NCBI RefSeq assembly: GCF_019916085.1
Contig: NZ_CP049834.1
Location: 2,370,501 to 2,434,500 of the forward strand
Direction of reading: 5' to 3'
Source: Aquirufa lenticrescens
Lineage (GTDB): Bacteria; Bacteroidota; Bacteroidia; Cytophagales; Spirosomataceae
DNA length: 64,000 bases
The translations under genes and the position numbers were made by a program. Below are positions 42,801 to 49,568 of the stretch, one piece after another. Position 1 is the first letter of the stretch. Every line of letters begins with the position of its first letter. Under the pieces are notes generated by a model. It searched no databases. It saw nothing but the letters and a program-made list of their open reading frames with translations, and was not told the DNA's origin.

Positions 42801-42898
42801 ACTTTACCTGAGACCGTCCGATCTTGGGCAAAAATTTGAATACTCAATAACAGCATTATACCGCTAAGGAGCACCTTGGAAAGTAATTTTTTTCTCAT
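39869..42898 (-). CDS. SusC/RagA-family TonB-dependent transporter
   Basis: This 1009-aa outer-membrane 22-strand barrel imports an oligomer captured with SusD, powered by TonB. After a signal peptide (LLSGIMLLLSIQIFAQ) come a CarboxypepD-regulatory-like domain (residues about 27-112, TVSGKVTSSDDGSGIPGASV) and the TonB-box region VVVGYGTQKKSQLTGAISSV. The plug follows (GRVAGVDVAQSGSKPGTVPR..., AVYGARGANGVVLITTKRG-like), and then the barrel. There is no N-terminal STN domain, so it is not built to signal to an anti-sigma factor. The last residues NIKF end in Phe, as usual. Confidence 0.95.
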   Translation of the reverse strand: MRKKLLSKVLLSGIMLLLSIQIFAQDRTVSGKVTSSDDGSGIPGASVAVKGTSKGTSTDMDGNYKITVGNSAVLVFSAVGTNSQEVSVGSKTQINVALSADTKSLQEVVVVGYGTQKKSQLTGAISSVTAKQITEMPITNLGQAMQGRVAGVDVAQSGSKPGTVPRVLIRGRRSFNAGNDPLYVVDGIPLSGGYEDMNPNDVASMEILKDATATAIYGARGANGVVLITTKRGSKDGKTVISYDSYVGSTQSLDKIQLFSGAEYAEMKRESRRTIGTYKDANGNIVPTGVIDAFADSKLFTPIELDGIAKGRSLDYQDMMVRKGVQQNHAIGVQGGNDKTQFSINAGYFQDNGIIQGLDFTRYSFRASVDHQVNKRLKVGASSYLMYAVTNGANINPYGFLLSQNPLARAYDDSGNLIFQQTDDALLTNPLNEIVPGAVIDETKKYRMFNSIYAELELAKGLKYRVNFGPDFTISRNGRFYGALTNNIKGGNPTATTDNRQGFNYTIENILTYNKQFKDHNLGVTLLQSMQRDNFEQYTQSVLGVPVETQQFYNVGNASSIQGVGSNLIQWTIASYMARINYDYKGKYLLTVTARRDGSSRFGENSKWGNFPGVALGWNLHQENFMKDLTWLDELKVRASYAQVGNQGLSPYQTVGLEGRTSYAWNNTAAYGYRPNTIGNADLKWETSTSQNVGVDFSIWRGRVSGSAEYYQTNTTDLLLSDQLPTSTGFASVTRNVGETMNRGIELSLTTNNIDAANGFKWSTDFVFYKNQEEIVSLYNGAKDDVGNRWFIGKPLNSYFDYEYAGIWQTAEAAEAKAKGFTVGQIKVKDANGDGKITADDRVLLGSDVPSWTGGITNRFSYKGFDLSFFIFTRQGQMIVSKFHQNSNYLQGRYNQIKVDYWTPNNPGARYPRPNFNQEFPAYNTAIMYYDGSFIKVRNINVGYTFPAKTAQKLGLSSLRLYASIQQPFIFSNYRSKENGVDPETSNGNVENSVTPATSVSTFGLNIKF

Positions 42899-42921
42899 AG
42901 GTTAATTGAAATTAAGTTGTT

Positions 42922-42959
42922 TGCAAAGTCATTTGGATCCTTTCCCACAAGGCTTTGCA
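42922..42959. repeat. Inverted repeat in the susC leader
   Basis: TGCAAAG at 42922-42928 and CTTTGCA at 42953-42959 are perfect complements 24 nt apart in the 229-nt gap before susC. They may form a leader hairpin. Nothing else gene-like is visible in this gap. Confidence 0.4.
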
Positions 42960-43101
42960 TTCTTGTTGGGATAGTCTTAAGGGTTTAATTGGGTACTTAT
43001 TTACTATTTTTAATCTCTTTATCCAGCTCATTCTTTTCGATAACATGTCAATCTTATTAAGATTTCTTATCCCGAAAAGCACAAAAACTATACGATATAC
43101 T

Positions 43102-43134
43102 CAAATATATCTTATAATTATTCAATATTAACAA
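43102..43134 (-). promoter_or_regulatory. Possible promoter of susC
   Basis: On the minus strand TATATTTG (43109-43102) matches the Bacteroidota -7 box. A TTG at 43134-43132 lies 22 nt upstream, slightly far. It overlaps the 3' end of the sigma-factor gene and would give a 5' leader of about 200 nt. Confidence 0.4.
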
Positions 43135-43745
43135 GCATAGGCTTTCATTGTCATCTGTTCTTTCATCACACGTAAAGCACCAAATAATAAATTATATACA
43201 GATTGAGGATTGATATTCATCTGTTCTGAAATTTGATCCGTATCCATATTCTCAAAATACTTTAAGGTAATTGCCTCCCTTTGGCGCTTACTTAACTTAT
43301 TAAGGCTCTGATACATAGAAATATGAGATATCTTTTCTTCTTCCACCATGACTAATTGTCTTTCAGGGGACGGCATATCCTCCATAAACTGGTATTGATA
43401 GGCATCGTGGTGATTCAAATTCTTCAATTGCGTTTCTAAAGAGCGTACAATTTTACGTTTGATCGAAGCCATCAAATAAAATTTTACACTAGTTGTAGGG
43501 CCTAGACTAGCATGATTCTTCCAAATTTCAACGAATAGATCATGTAGACAATCTTTGATTAAGTCCTTATCACTTGTAATACCCATACAATAAGTATATA
43601 GTGGTTGAACAAAATGCGAATACAACACGGAAAACGCCTGTTGATCCCCTGCTCTGAACTGATCCCAAACTTCAACTTCATTAATGGACTTCTTCATAAA
43701 TCGATCTAAAATTGTACAATAGTGATATGTATTATCATTTGACAT
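43128..43745 (-). CDS. ECF RNA polymerase sigma factor
   Basis: This 205-aa ECF sigma-70 factor (about 190 residues if started at the Met at 43697) has a region 2 segment (AGDQQAFSVLYSHFVQPLY, DLIKDCLHDLFVEIW) and a region 4 helix-turn-helix (LSKRQREAITLKYFENMDTDQIS, then NPQSVYNLLFGAL). It is the Bacteroidota SusC-associated type. No FecR-like anti-sigma gene lies next to it, which is unusual for sigma factors of SusCD loci. It precedes susC on the same strand by 229 nt and probably drives that operon. Confidence 0.9.
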   Translation of the reverse strand: MSNDNTYHYCTILDRFMKKSINEVEVWDQFRAGDQQAFSVLYSHFVQPLYTYCMGITSDKDLIKDCLHDLFVEIWKNHASLGPTTSVKFYLMASIKRKIVRSLETQLKNLNHHDAYQYQFMEDMPSPERQLVMVEEEKISHISMYQSLNKLSKRQREAITLKYFENMDTDQISEQMNINPQSVYNLLFGALRVMKEQMTMKAYAC

Positions 43746-43805
43746 ATACTACACAGGGAATATAGAAGATAATTGTATAAAAAATCAAAGAAAATATTTA
43801 ATTTT

Positions 43806-43834
43806 TTTCCGTAAACGTTTACGGAAACGTTTAC
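43806..43834. promoter_or_regulatory. LacI/GalR-type operator: 22-bp perfect palindrome with an overlapping second half
   Basis: Positions 43806-43827 read the same on both strands; the core is CGTAAACGTTTACG. A second near-palindrome GGAAACGTTTAC at 43823-43834 is centred 12 bp further on. AAACGTTT with a central CG is typical of LacI-family operators. It sits in the 192-nt divergent region between the ECF sigma gene and the APC permease gene, so it could control either. No LacI-type gene lies in this window. Confidence 0.65.
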
Positions 43835-43865
43835 AATCAAAAAAAGTTCATTTGACATCCTTCAA

Positions 43866-43900
43866 ATCAGAAATTTTAATCGTTTCTTTGAATTTCTGAT
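43866..43900 (+). repeat. Perfect 10-bp inverted repeat in the permease leader
   Basis: ATCAGAAATT at 43866-43875 and AATTTCTGAT at 43891-43900 are separated by 15 nt and end 37 nt before the permease start. No T-run follows, so it is not a normal terminator. It may be an operator or an mRNA leader hairpin. Confidence 0.5.
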
Positions 43901-43937
43901 GTAAATCAGGAATTGTATTTAATCAATAAACACCTCT

Positions 43938-45335
43938 ATGAATAAAAAATTAAACACCCTGGATGCCTCGATGTTAGTCATGGGATCGATGATAGGATCA
44001 GGTATCTTCCTCGTAAGTTCAGAAGTGGCTAGATCGGTGGGCTCCCCTATTTATTGGATTGGAACCTGGTTATTAACTGCATTTTTAACCATAACTGGTG
44101 CTTTTGCTTACGGTAAATTAAGTTCTGTCTTTCCTAAAACGGGTGGACAATACATCTATCTAAAAGAATCCTATAATTCATTAATTGGTTTTCTCTTTGG
44201 CTGGACTACCTTCTTAGTGATTCAAACAGGTACTATCGCAGCGGTGGCTGTTGCCTTTGCAAGGTATGCCGGCTTTATCTTCCCTGGAATTCTGAATGAT
44301 ACACCATTAGTAGGTGATTATATTACAACACAACAAATTTTAGCGGCAACACTCATCGCGTTTCTAACCTTTATAAATAGCCGAGGCGTACAATTTGCCT
44401 CTTTAGTTCAAAATATCTTTACCATTACCAAAATCGGGGCCATCGTCATCCTTATCATTATTGGTTTGTATGTAGGGGTTCAAAATGATTGGATTCACTT
44501 TGAAGGATTCTTTGCGGAGCCATTCACCATTGATACGACGACTAATTCCTCTCATTCCATCGGGGGATGGGAATTAGCTTCATTGTTCGGAGTAGCCATG
44601 ATTGGGCCCTTATTCTCATCTTCAGCTTGGAATAATGTCACTTTTGCGAGTGCTGATTTTGAAGACCCTAAGAAGACCATTGCGAAAGGTTTAGTCTATG
44701 GATCTGCGCTCGTATGTCTATTGTATTTACTAACAAATATGGCCTACCTGAGCATTTTACCTTTACAAGGAGAATCAGATGGTATCAATAGTTATGCACG
44801 CGGGATTATGTTTGCTACACAGGATCGTCTTGGAGCAGCCGCTTTAGAGACCGTTTTAGGCGGTATCGGTGCTTTAGTGATGGCGGTGTTTATTATGATC
44901 TCTACGTTTGGATGTAACAATGGAATCATCTTAGCAGGAGGACGTTTATTCCAAGCAATGGCAAACGACCGTTTATTCTTTAAGAAAGCGGCAGAAACAA
45001 ACGATAAAGATGTACCTGTGTATTCTTTAGGAATTCAAGGGATTTGGGCCATCTTGCTATGCTTCTCAGGATCTTATGGGGCGCTATTAGACTTTACGGT
45101 ATTTGCTATCTTACTATTCTACTTTCTTACGGTAGCGTCTGTTTTCAAAACAAGAATCATGCAGAAAGAACTGCCCCTTTTGCAAAAATTGCTTTTCAGT
45201 GGCTACTTACTATTATTAGTAGGAATCGCTGGAAACCTATTGTGGGTGAAAACACTCTCCTCTTCCATTGGTTTAGGAATTGTGCTTTTAGGTATTCCGT
45301 TTTACTTTGTGATGAAGAAAACTCAGAGCAATTGA
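43938..45335 (+). CDS. APC-family amino acid permease
   Basis: This 465-aa inner-membrane transporter of the amino acid-polyamine-organocation superfamily has about 12 hydrophobic segments. It opens with LDASMLVMGSMIGSGIFLVSSEVA, the conserved substrate-binding GSGIF of TM1. GAFAYGKLSSVFPKTGGQYIYL and FALKNSRG-like INSRGVQFASLVQN follow the pattern of LAT/YfnA-type permeases. The substrate is not predictable. It converges on the alpha/beta hydrolase gene with a 13-nt overlap. The upstream region holds two palindromes that suggest tight regulation. Confidence 0.9.
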   Translation: MNKKLNTLDASMLVMGSMIGSGIFLVSSEVARSVGSPIYWIGTWLLTAFLTITGAFAYGKLSSVFPKTGGQYIYLKESYNSLIGFLFGWTTFLVIQTGTIAAVAVAFARYAGFIFPGILNDTPLVGDYITTQQILAATLIAFLTFINSRGVQFASLVQNIFTITKIGAIVILIIIGLYVGVQNDWIHFEGFFAEPFTIDTTTNSSHSIGGWELASLFGVAMIGPLFSSSAWNNVTFASADFEDPKKTIAKGLVYGSALVCLLYLLTNMAYLSILPLQGESDGINSYARGIMFATQDRLGAAALETVLGGIGALVMAVFIMISTFGCNNGIILAGGRLFQAMANDRLFFKKAAETNDKDVPVYSLGIQGIWAILLCFSGSYGALLDFTVFAILLFYFLTVASVFKTRIMQKELPLLQKLLFSGYLLLLVGIAGNLLWVKTLSSSIGLGIVLLGIPFYFVMKKTQSN

Positions 45336-46225
45336 TTAGCTTTCAACCAGGTAGTTAAACGATCGAACCACAAGTCCCCACTTGTGGTTTTATTGTTTAG
45401 TCCAAAGCCGTGACCACCTTTCGCATATATATGTAAATCGACAGGTACTTTATTAGCAGTTAATTTCTCAGCGTATAGTAATGAGTTTTTCAAAGGAACG
45501 GCATTATCGTCTGCAGCATGCACCATAAAGGCTTTAGGCGTTTGTGCTGTTACTTGTTCTTCGTTTGAGAAAAGTGCTAAATCCGCTTCGCTAGGATTCT
45601 TTCCTAGGAGATTTTGAGAAGACCCACCGTGTCCAAAGGAACGAACAGAGATGACTGGATATACTAAAATCGAAAAATCAGGTCTAAGATTAGCACCAGC
45701 AAGTACACCTGTATAGTCTTTAGTAAAGTGCGTTGATGCCGTAGCGGCTAAATGCCCTCCTGCGGAGAAACCCATGATACCAACTTTGGCAGGATCCACA
45801 TTCCATTTTACGGCATTCGAACGAACTAAAGCAATAGCTGATTGAGCATCTTGTAAAGGTGCGTATTTTTTCTCTACTTGTGCAGAATCAGTAGGTAAAC
45901 GATAATACAACACCAAAGCAGAAACCCCTATCTCATTGAATTTAGCGGCAATGTCATATCCCTCGTGAGATGAGGCTAATATTCGATAACCTCCACCTGG
46001 GCAAATAACCACGCAACTTGTCGGTTTAGTAGAACCAGGTGCAGGAAAAAAACGATAACTAGGAACAGTCACATCTGAAATTCGCTCGATACCATCTGCG
46101 CCTTTTGTTGCTTTTTCTTTATTTGCTACAGGCTTTGAATTAGGAATACTAGCAGGATATAGAGGAAGGAAATCTTGTGCCATAATCGGTGAGGCAAAAA
46201 GAAGAAAGAGGACTAACTTTTTCAT
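45323..46225 (-). CDS. Secreted alpha/beta hydrolase (esterase, acetyl-xylan-esterase-like)
   Basis: This 300-aa exported hydrolase has a signal peptide of 16 residues (MKKLVLFLLFASPIMA). The oxyanion region is VICPGGGYRILASSHEG. The nucleophile elbow is MGFSAGGHLAAT (G-x-S-x-G), a likely catalytic Asp lies in VHAADDNAVP, and the His in YAKGGHGFGL. The domain order matches esterases of the BD-FAE/acetyl-xylan type common in carbohydrate-using Bacteroidota. Its start overlaps the EamA stop by 4 nt (ATGA). The substrate is unknown. Confidence 0.88.
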   Translation of the reverse strand: MKKLVLFLLFASPIMAQDFLPLYPASIPNSKPVANKEKATKGADGIERISDVTVPSYRFFPAPGSTKPTSCVVICPGGGYRILASSHEGYDIAAKFNEIGVSALVLYYRLPTDSAQVEKKYAPLQDAQSAIALVRSNAVKWNVDPAKVGIMGFSAGGHLAATASTHFTKDYTGVLAGANLRPDFSILVYPVISVRSFGHGGSSQNLLGKNPSEADLALFSNEEQVTAQTPKAFMVHAADDNAVPLKNSLLYAEKLTANKVPVDLHIYAKGGHGFGLNNKTTSGDLWFDRLTTWLKANQLL

Positions 46226-47136
46226 TTGGATGAGGTCTTTTCAGTAGTAATTAACAAGACAGCTGATAAAATCAAACTACTTGCGAATAACAATATACTA
46301 CTTAAAGACTCACCAAGAATAATATTACCCAAAAACAACGCAATAATTGGATTTACATAGGTATAAGTGGAGACCAACGTGGCATCAAGGGCTTTGGACA
46401 AATAACCAAATAATCCAAAACCTACCATCGAACCAATCAACGCTAAATAGATAAATACATAGATTGCTTTCAAAGGCAATTCCGAAACAATGACAGATTG
46501 CGCGTCACCACGAAATAAAGCTATACCAAGCAATATGAGTCCACCAGTCGTCATCTGAATCCCGCAAACCTGGGTAAAATGATAGGTATTGGCTTTCAGA
46601 AACTGAATATAAAAGACGCCTAAATTCCACGCAACAACTGCAATGAATAAAAAGCCCATTCCTCGGTAAAAGTCAATTTCTTTTCCAGGAATCGCTAAAT
46701 TCTTTTGAGAGGCTAACAAGATGATTCCCACAAAACCAATTAAGGTTCCTAACAGTTTACGATTTGTGGGTTTACGACCTGAAATCCAAAAGAAAATAAT
46801 CAACAAAAGTGGCCCCACAGCCATAAAAACGGAAGATAATCCGGAGGGTATGGTTTGACCAGCTAAAGCCATAAAACCATTACCCAAGGTAATTAATAAA
46901 ACACCAGCTAAAAGATGAACTCTCCAATGCTGAAGAGACAATTTTTGCCAATGTCCTCCCAGTATTGACCACGCTAAAAAGAGTAAACCAGCAACTAAAT
47001 TTCTCGAAAAGGAGATAACTAAAGGGGGAAGAAATTCTAATAGGATCCGAACACTCAGAAAAGTGCTCCCCCAAATTAGATATAGGCCTCCAAGCGCTAA
47101 CATCGTCACCAGCGATATGGATTCCTTTTTGTTCAT
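46222..47136 (-). CDS. EamA/DMT-family transporter
   Basis: This 304-aa inner-membrane protein has ten predicted helices in two EamA repeats. The first repeat starts LGGLYLIWGSTFLSVRILLE, and the second GMGFLFIAVVAWNLGVFYIQ. Conserved features are IWGSTF in TM1 and TYVNPIIALFLGNIILGE in TM9. The drug/metabolite transporter superfamily usually exports amino acids or other metabolites; the substrate is not known. It lies 1 nt after trmD and overlaps the esterase start by 4 nt, so all three share a transcript. Confidence 0.9.
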   Translation of the reverse strand: MNKKESISLVTMLALGGLYLIWGSTFLSVRILLEFLPPLVISFSRNLVAGLLFLAWSILGGHWQKLSLQHWRVHLLAGVLLITLGNGFMALAGQTIPSGLSSVFMAVGPLLLIIFFWISGRKPTNRKLLGTLIGFVGIILLASQKNLAIPGKEIDFYRGMGFLFIAVVAWNLGVFYIQFLKANTYHFTQVCGIQMTTGGLILLGIALFRGDAQSVIVSELPLKAIYVFIYLALIGSMVGFGLFGYLSKALDATLVSTYTYVNPIIALFLGNIILGESLSSILLFASSLILSAVLLITTEKTSSK

Positions 47137-47137
47137 G

Positions 47138-47812
47138 TTAATCTAATAAATCAGGTCTTCTAGTCTGCGTTCGCAAAACAGCTTGCTCGTGACGCCACTC
47201 TTCAATTTTCTTTTCATGGCCAGACAACAACACTTCAGGTACACCCATCCCATCAAAACTGGCTGGACGTGTATATACAGGGGGGGCTAATAAGCCATCC
47301 TGAAATGAATCAGTTAAGGCTGAACTCTCATCCCCTATCGCTCCTGGAATCAAACGAATAATGGCATCAGCGGTAACGGCAGCCGCTAATTCTCCACCAG
47401 ACAACACATAATCACCAATCGAAATCTCTTTTGTCACATACTTCACCCGTATACGCTCATCGATGCCTTTATAATGACCACAAATAAATAATAGGTTTTC
47501 GCCTAGACTTAATTGATTCACTAAACCTTGTTTTAAGACGATACCATCCGGACTAAAATAGATGATCTCATCATATACACGTTGCGACTTTAAAAATTCT
47601 ATACATTTAGATAAAGGCTCCACGGCCATCACCATACCTGCACCACCGCCAAAAGGATAATCATCCACTTGTTTATGCTTCTTCTCAGAAAAGTCATGTA
47701 AATCGTGAAATACCACCTCAACTAGCCCAGCCTTAGCGGCGCGCGCACAGATAGAATGCTCAAAAAAGCTATTCATTAAGGCCGGAACTACTGAAATGAT
47801 ATCAATCCGCAT
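47138..47812 (-). CDS. trmD: tRNA (guanine37-N1)-methyltransferase
   Basis: TrmD methylates G37 of tRNAs with G36, using SAM bound in a trefoil knot, to prevent frameshifting. The 224-aa protein begins [20 protein letters not shown]. It then shows [40 protein letters not shown] and [22 protein letters not shown]-like ending, all in the expected order. Its start overlaps the rimM stop by 11 nt, the classical rimM-trmD pairing. Confidence 0.97.
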   Translation of the reverse strand: MRIDIISVVPALMNSFFEHSICARAAKAGLVEVVFHDLHDFSEKKHKQVDDYPFGGGAGMVMAVEPLSKCIEFLKSQRVYDEIIYFSPDGIVLKQGLVNQLSLGENLLFICGHYKGIDERIRVKYVTKEISIGDYVLSGGELAAAVTADAIIRLIPGAIGDESSALTDSFQDGLLAPPVYTRPASFDGMGVPEVLLSGHEKKIEEWRHEQAVLRTQTRRPDLLD

Positions 47813-48338
47813 CTTCTTGAGTATAAACTTCTAATAAACCATCAGGCAATATACTGTGTACAATTTGGTTCTTCTTATCCACTTTTGGGATAATCGCATC
47901 AATTAAAGGAATAAGCACCTCATGGCTTTGGTAAATCATCACCACCACATCTTGTGCCCCCGTACTGTAAATCTCCTTCACCGTACCTAAGTCTCCTAAA
48001 TTTTTATCTACTACCTGATAACCGATTACCTCATGGTAATAAAACTGATCATCTTTTAATTTAGGCAAAGCGGAAAGAGGTAAAAATACCTTTAAGCCTA
48101 CTAAATCCTTCGTAGCATCTAGAGAGTTAATCCCCTCCAAAGTAATCAAATTTAAATTATCTCGAATCTGGATATCCTCCACAAAGTAGGGAACCATCTC
48201 GTTTCCTTGCTGTAAAAAGATCGCATCTAAATCCTCATATTCATACGGATCATCTACATCTAAATAAAGGTGAAACGCACCTTTTAAACCATGCGGTTTA
48301 GAAAGGGTTCCTAATTCAAAATATTCAGTCTTTGCCAT
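47802..48338 (-). CDS. rimM: 16S rRNA processing protein RimM
   Basis: RimM helps maturation of the 30S head and binds ribosomal protein S19. The 178-aa protein has an N-terminal RimM beta-barrel ([20 protein letters not shown]) and a C-terminal PRC barrel ([34 protein letters not shown]). It follows rpsP but is separated from it by a strong 13-bp hairpin with a T-run. Its expression must therefore depend on readthrough or a private promoter. Confidence 0.95.
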   Translation of the reverse strand: MAKTEYFELGTLSKPHGLKGAFHLYLDVDDPYEYEDLDAIFLQQGNEMVPYFVEDIQIRDNLNLITLEGINSLDATKDLVGLKVFLPLSALPKLKDDQFYYHEVIGYQVVDKNLGDLGTVKEIYSTGAQDVVVMIYQSHEVLIPLIDAIIPKVDKKNQIVHSILPDGLLEVYTQEDAD

Positions 48339-48341
48339 AGG

Positions 48342-48387
48342 TACAAAAAAAAATCATACAAACTTGAGAACAAATTTGTATGATTTT
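48342..48387 (-). terminator. Strong terminator between rpsP and rimM
   Basis: On the minus strand AAAATCATACAAA (48387-48375) and TTTGTATGATTTT (48362-48350) form a perfect 13-bp stem with a 12-nt loop, followed by a run of at least seven T. It lies between rpsP and rimM, genes that are usually co-transcribed. Confidence 0.88.
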
Positions 48388-48402
48388 AAATAAAATCAAA
48401 AA

Positions 48403-49083
48403 TTATTCAGCTGCTGGAGCCTCTTCTGCTGCTTCTTCAGCTGCAGGAGCTTCCTCCGCTGCTTCTACTGCAGAAGCTTCTTCTGCTACTGCTTCTTCAA
48501 CTGCTGGCGCTTCTTCAACTGCTGCAGGAGCCTCAGCTACTACTTCGTCTACTTCTACACCTGTAGCTTCTTCTTCCGCTTCATTGATAGCTTCTACTAC
48601 GCTAGCTACTAAAGCTTCTTCAGCTACTTTGTTTTTTGCAGCAATATTTTCAGCACGAGCGCTAGATACTTTAGCTTCAGCTTCTAAACGAGCCGCTTTA
48701 GACTTCGCTTTAGACTGTTGTAAAGTAGTCGCTTTCGTTTGATTAGATACCTCTTTCTCTGCTTTCCAAGCCTCGAACTTCGCATCAGCTTGTTCTTGCG
48801 TGATAGCACCTTTGTTCACACCTACTTGTAAGTGTTTCGCGTACATAATTCCTTTGTGTGAAAGGATCGCACGAACAGTGTCAGTTGGTTGAGCACCGTT
48901 CAATACCCATTGGATTGCTTGTTTCTCGTTTAAAACGACAGTTGCTGGGTTGGTGTTAGGATTGTATGTTCCGATTTTTTCAACAAAACGTCCGTCACGT
49001 GGTGCACGAGCATCCGCAACTACTACATCGAACATTGCTAACTTTTTGCGTCCGCGACGCGCTAATCTGATTTTAACAGCCAT
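48403..49083 (-). CDS. rpsP: 30S ribosomal protein bS16 with long C-terminal extension
   Basis: The first 80 residues are a normal bS16 ([20 protein letters not shown], then [12 protein letters not shown]). The protein is 226 aa, against about 80-90 in most bacteria. Residues about 100-158 are basic and helical. Residues 159-226 are almost only Ala, Glu and Val with irregular EEAPAAE-like repeats, giving a strongly acidic tail. Bacteroidota bS16 proteins are often extended, but this tail looks longer than I expect. A consensus promoter lies at 49164-49134 and a terminator follows the gene. Confidence 0.95.
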   Translation of the reverse strand: MAVKIRLARRGRKKLAMFDVVVADARAPRDGRFVEKIGTYNPNTNPATVVLNEKQAIQWVLNGAQPTDTVRAILSHKGIMYAKHLQVGVNKGAITQEQADAKFEAWKAEKEVSNQTKATTLQQSKAKSKAARLEAEAKVSSARAENIAAKNKVAEEALVASVVEAINEAEEEATGVEVDEVVAEAPAAVEEAPAVEEAVAEEASAVEAAEEAPAAEEAAEEAPAAE

Positions 49084-49133
49084 TTGATATGGGTTTGTGA
49101 GGGATCTCGTCCCCCGGGTTTATAAATAGTCTG

Positions 49134-49164
49134 CAAAATTAAACTATTTTGCATTCATTTCAAA
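49134..49164 (-). promoter_or_regulatory. rpsP promoter
   Basis: On the minus strand TTTG (49164-49161), a 19-nt spacer and TAATTTTG (49141-49134) match the Bacteroidota consensus exactly. It sits just after the 3' end of the RNase P RNA gene. Confidence 0.78.
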
Positions 49165-49174
49165 CAAAGAAATA

Positions 49175-49531
49175 GAGAAAATAAACCGATAAGCCGAATT
49201 CTGTCAATGGTTACCCACCGTCCTATCATTTATCTTCGATAAACATCACTGTTTACCTGTAGCAATCTACCCACTAGCATCGGACGAGCCACCCTTTTGC
49301 CTTGCGACAGCTAGCCTATTTGATCTTGCAACGCGTGAGGTTTACCTAAGCCTGTTTTGTCACCAAACCAGCGGTGGGCTCTTACCCCACCTTTTCACCC
49401 TTACCCGAAGGCGGTAATTTTCTGTGGCACTTGCTGTTGAATCCGAAGATTCCCCTTCCAGTTAGGAAGCACGCCGCTCTATGTTGTTCGGACTTTCCTC
49501 TTTAAAAAGCGATAGGATAGTCTATTTTCTC
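49175..49531 (-). ncRNA. rnpB: RNase P RNA (class A)
   Basis: On the minus strand the universally conserved AGAGGAAAGTCCGAAC lies near 49502-49487 and the closing ACAGAATTCGGCTTATCGG near 49206-49186. The middle contains the conserved AAGGGTGAAAAGGTGGGG-like stretch, the ACAGAAAATTACC and the TGGTTTGGTGAC segments. GAGAAAATAGA at the 5' end pairs with the TTTATTTTCTC 3' end as P1, fixing the ends near 49531 and 49175 (about 357 nt). It is the catalytic RNA that removes tRNA 5' leaders. A TTGG-N21-TACCTTTG promoter precedes it. Confidence 0.95.
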
Positions 49532-49536
49532 TGATG

Positions 49537-49568
49537 CAAAGGTAAGATTTTATTTGGCCAAAGACCAA
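49537..49568 (-). promoter_or_regulatory. rnpB promoter
   Basis: On the minus strand a TTG (49568-49566), 21 nt and TACCTTTG (49544-49537) give a fair consensus match. The distance predicts a transcript start at about 49531, where P1 begins. The -33 box lies within the 3' end of the DUF4403 gene. Confidence 0.65.

Noticed and set aside
48380-48742. A 120-residue Ala/Ser-rich open frame on the plus strand
   Set aside because: It is the antisense shadow of the Ala/Glu-rich tail of rpsP; its composition follows directly from that low-complexity sequence and it crosses the rpsP stop region without its own signals.
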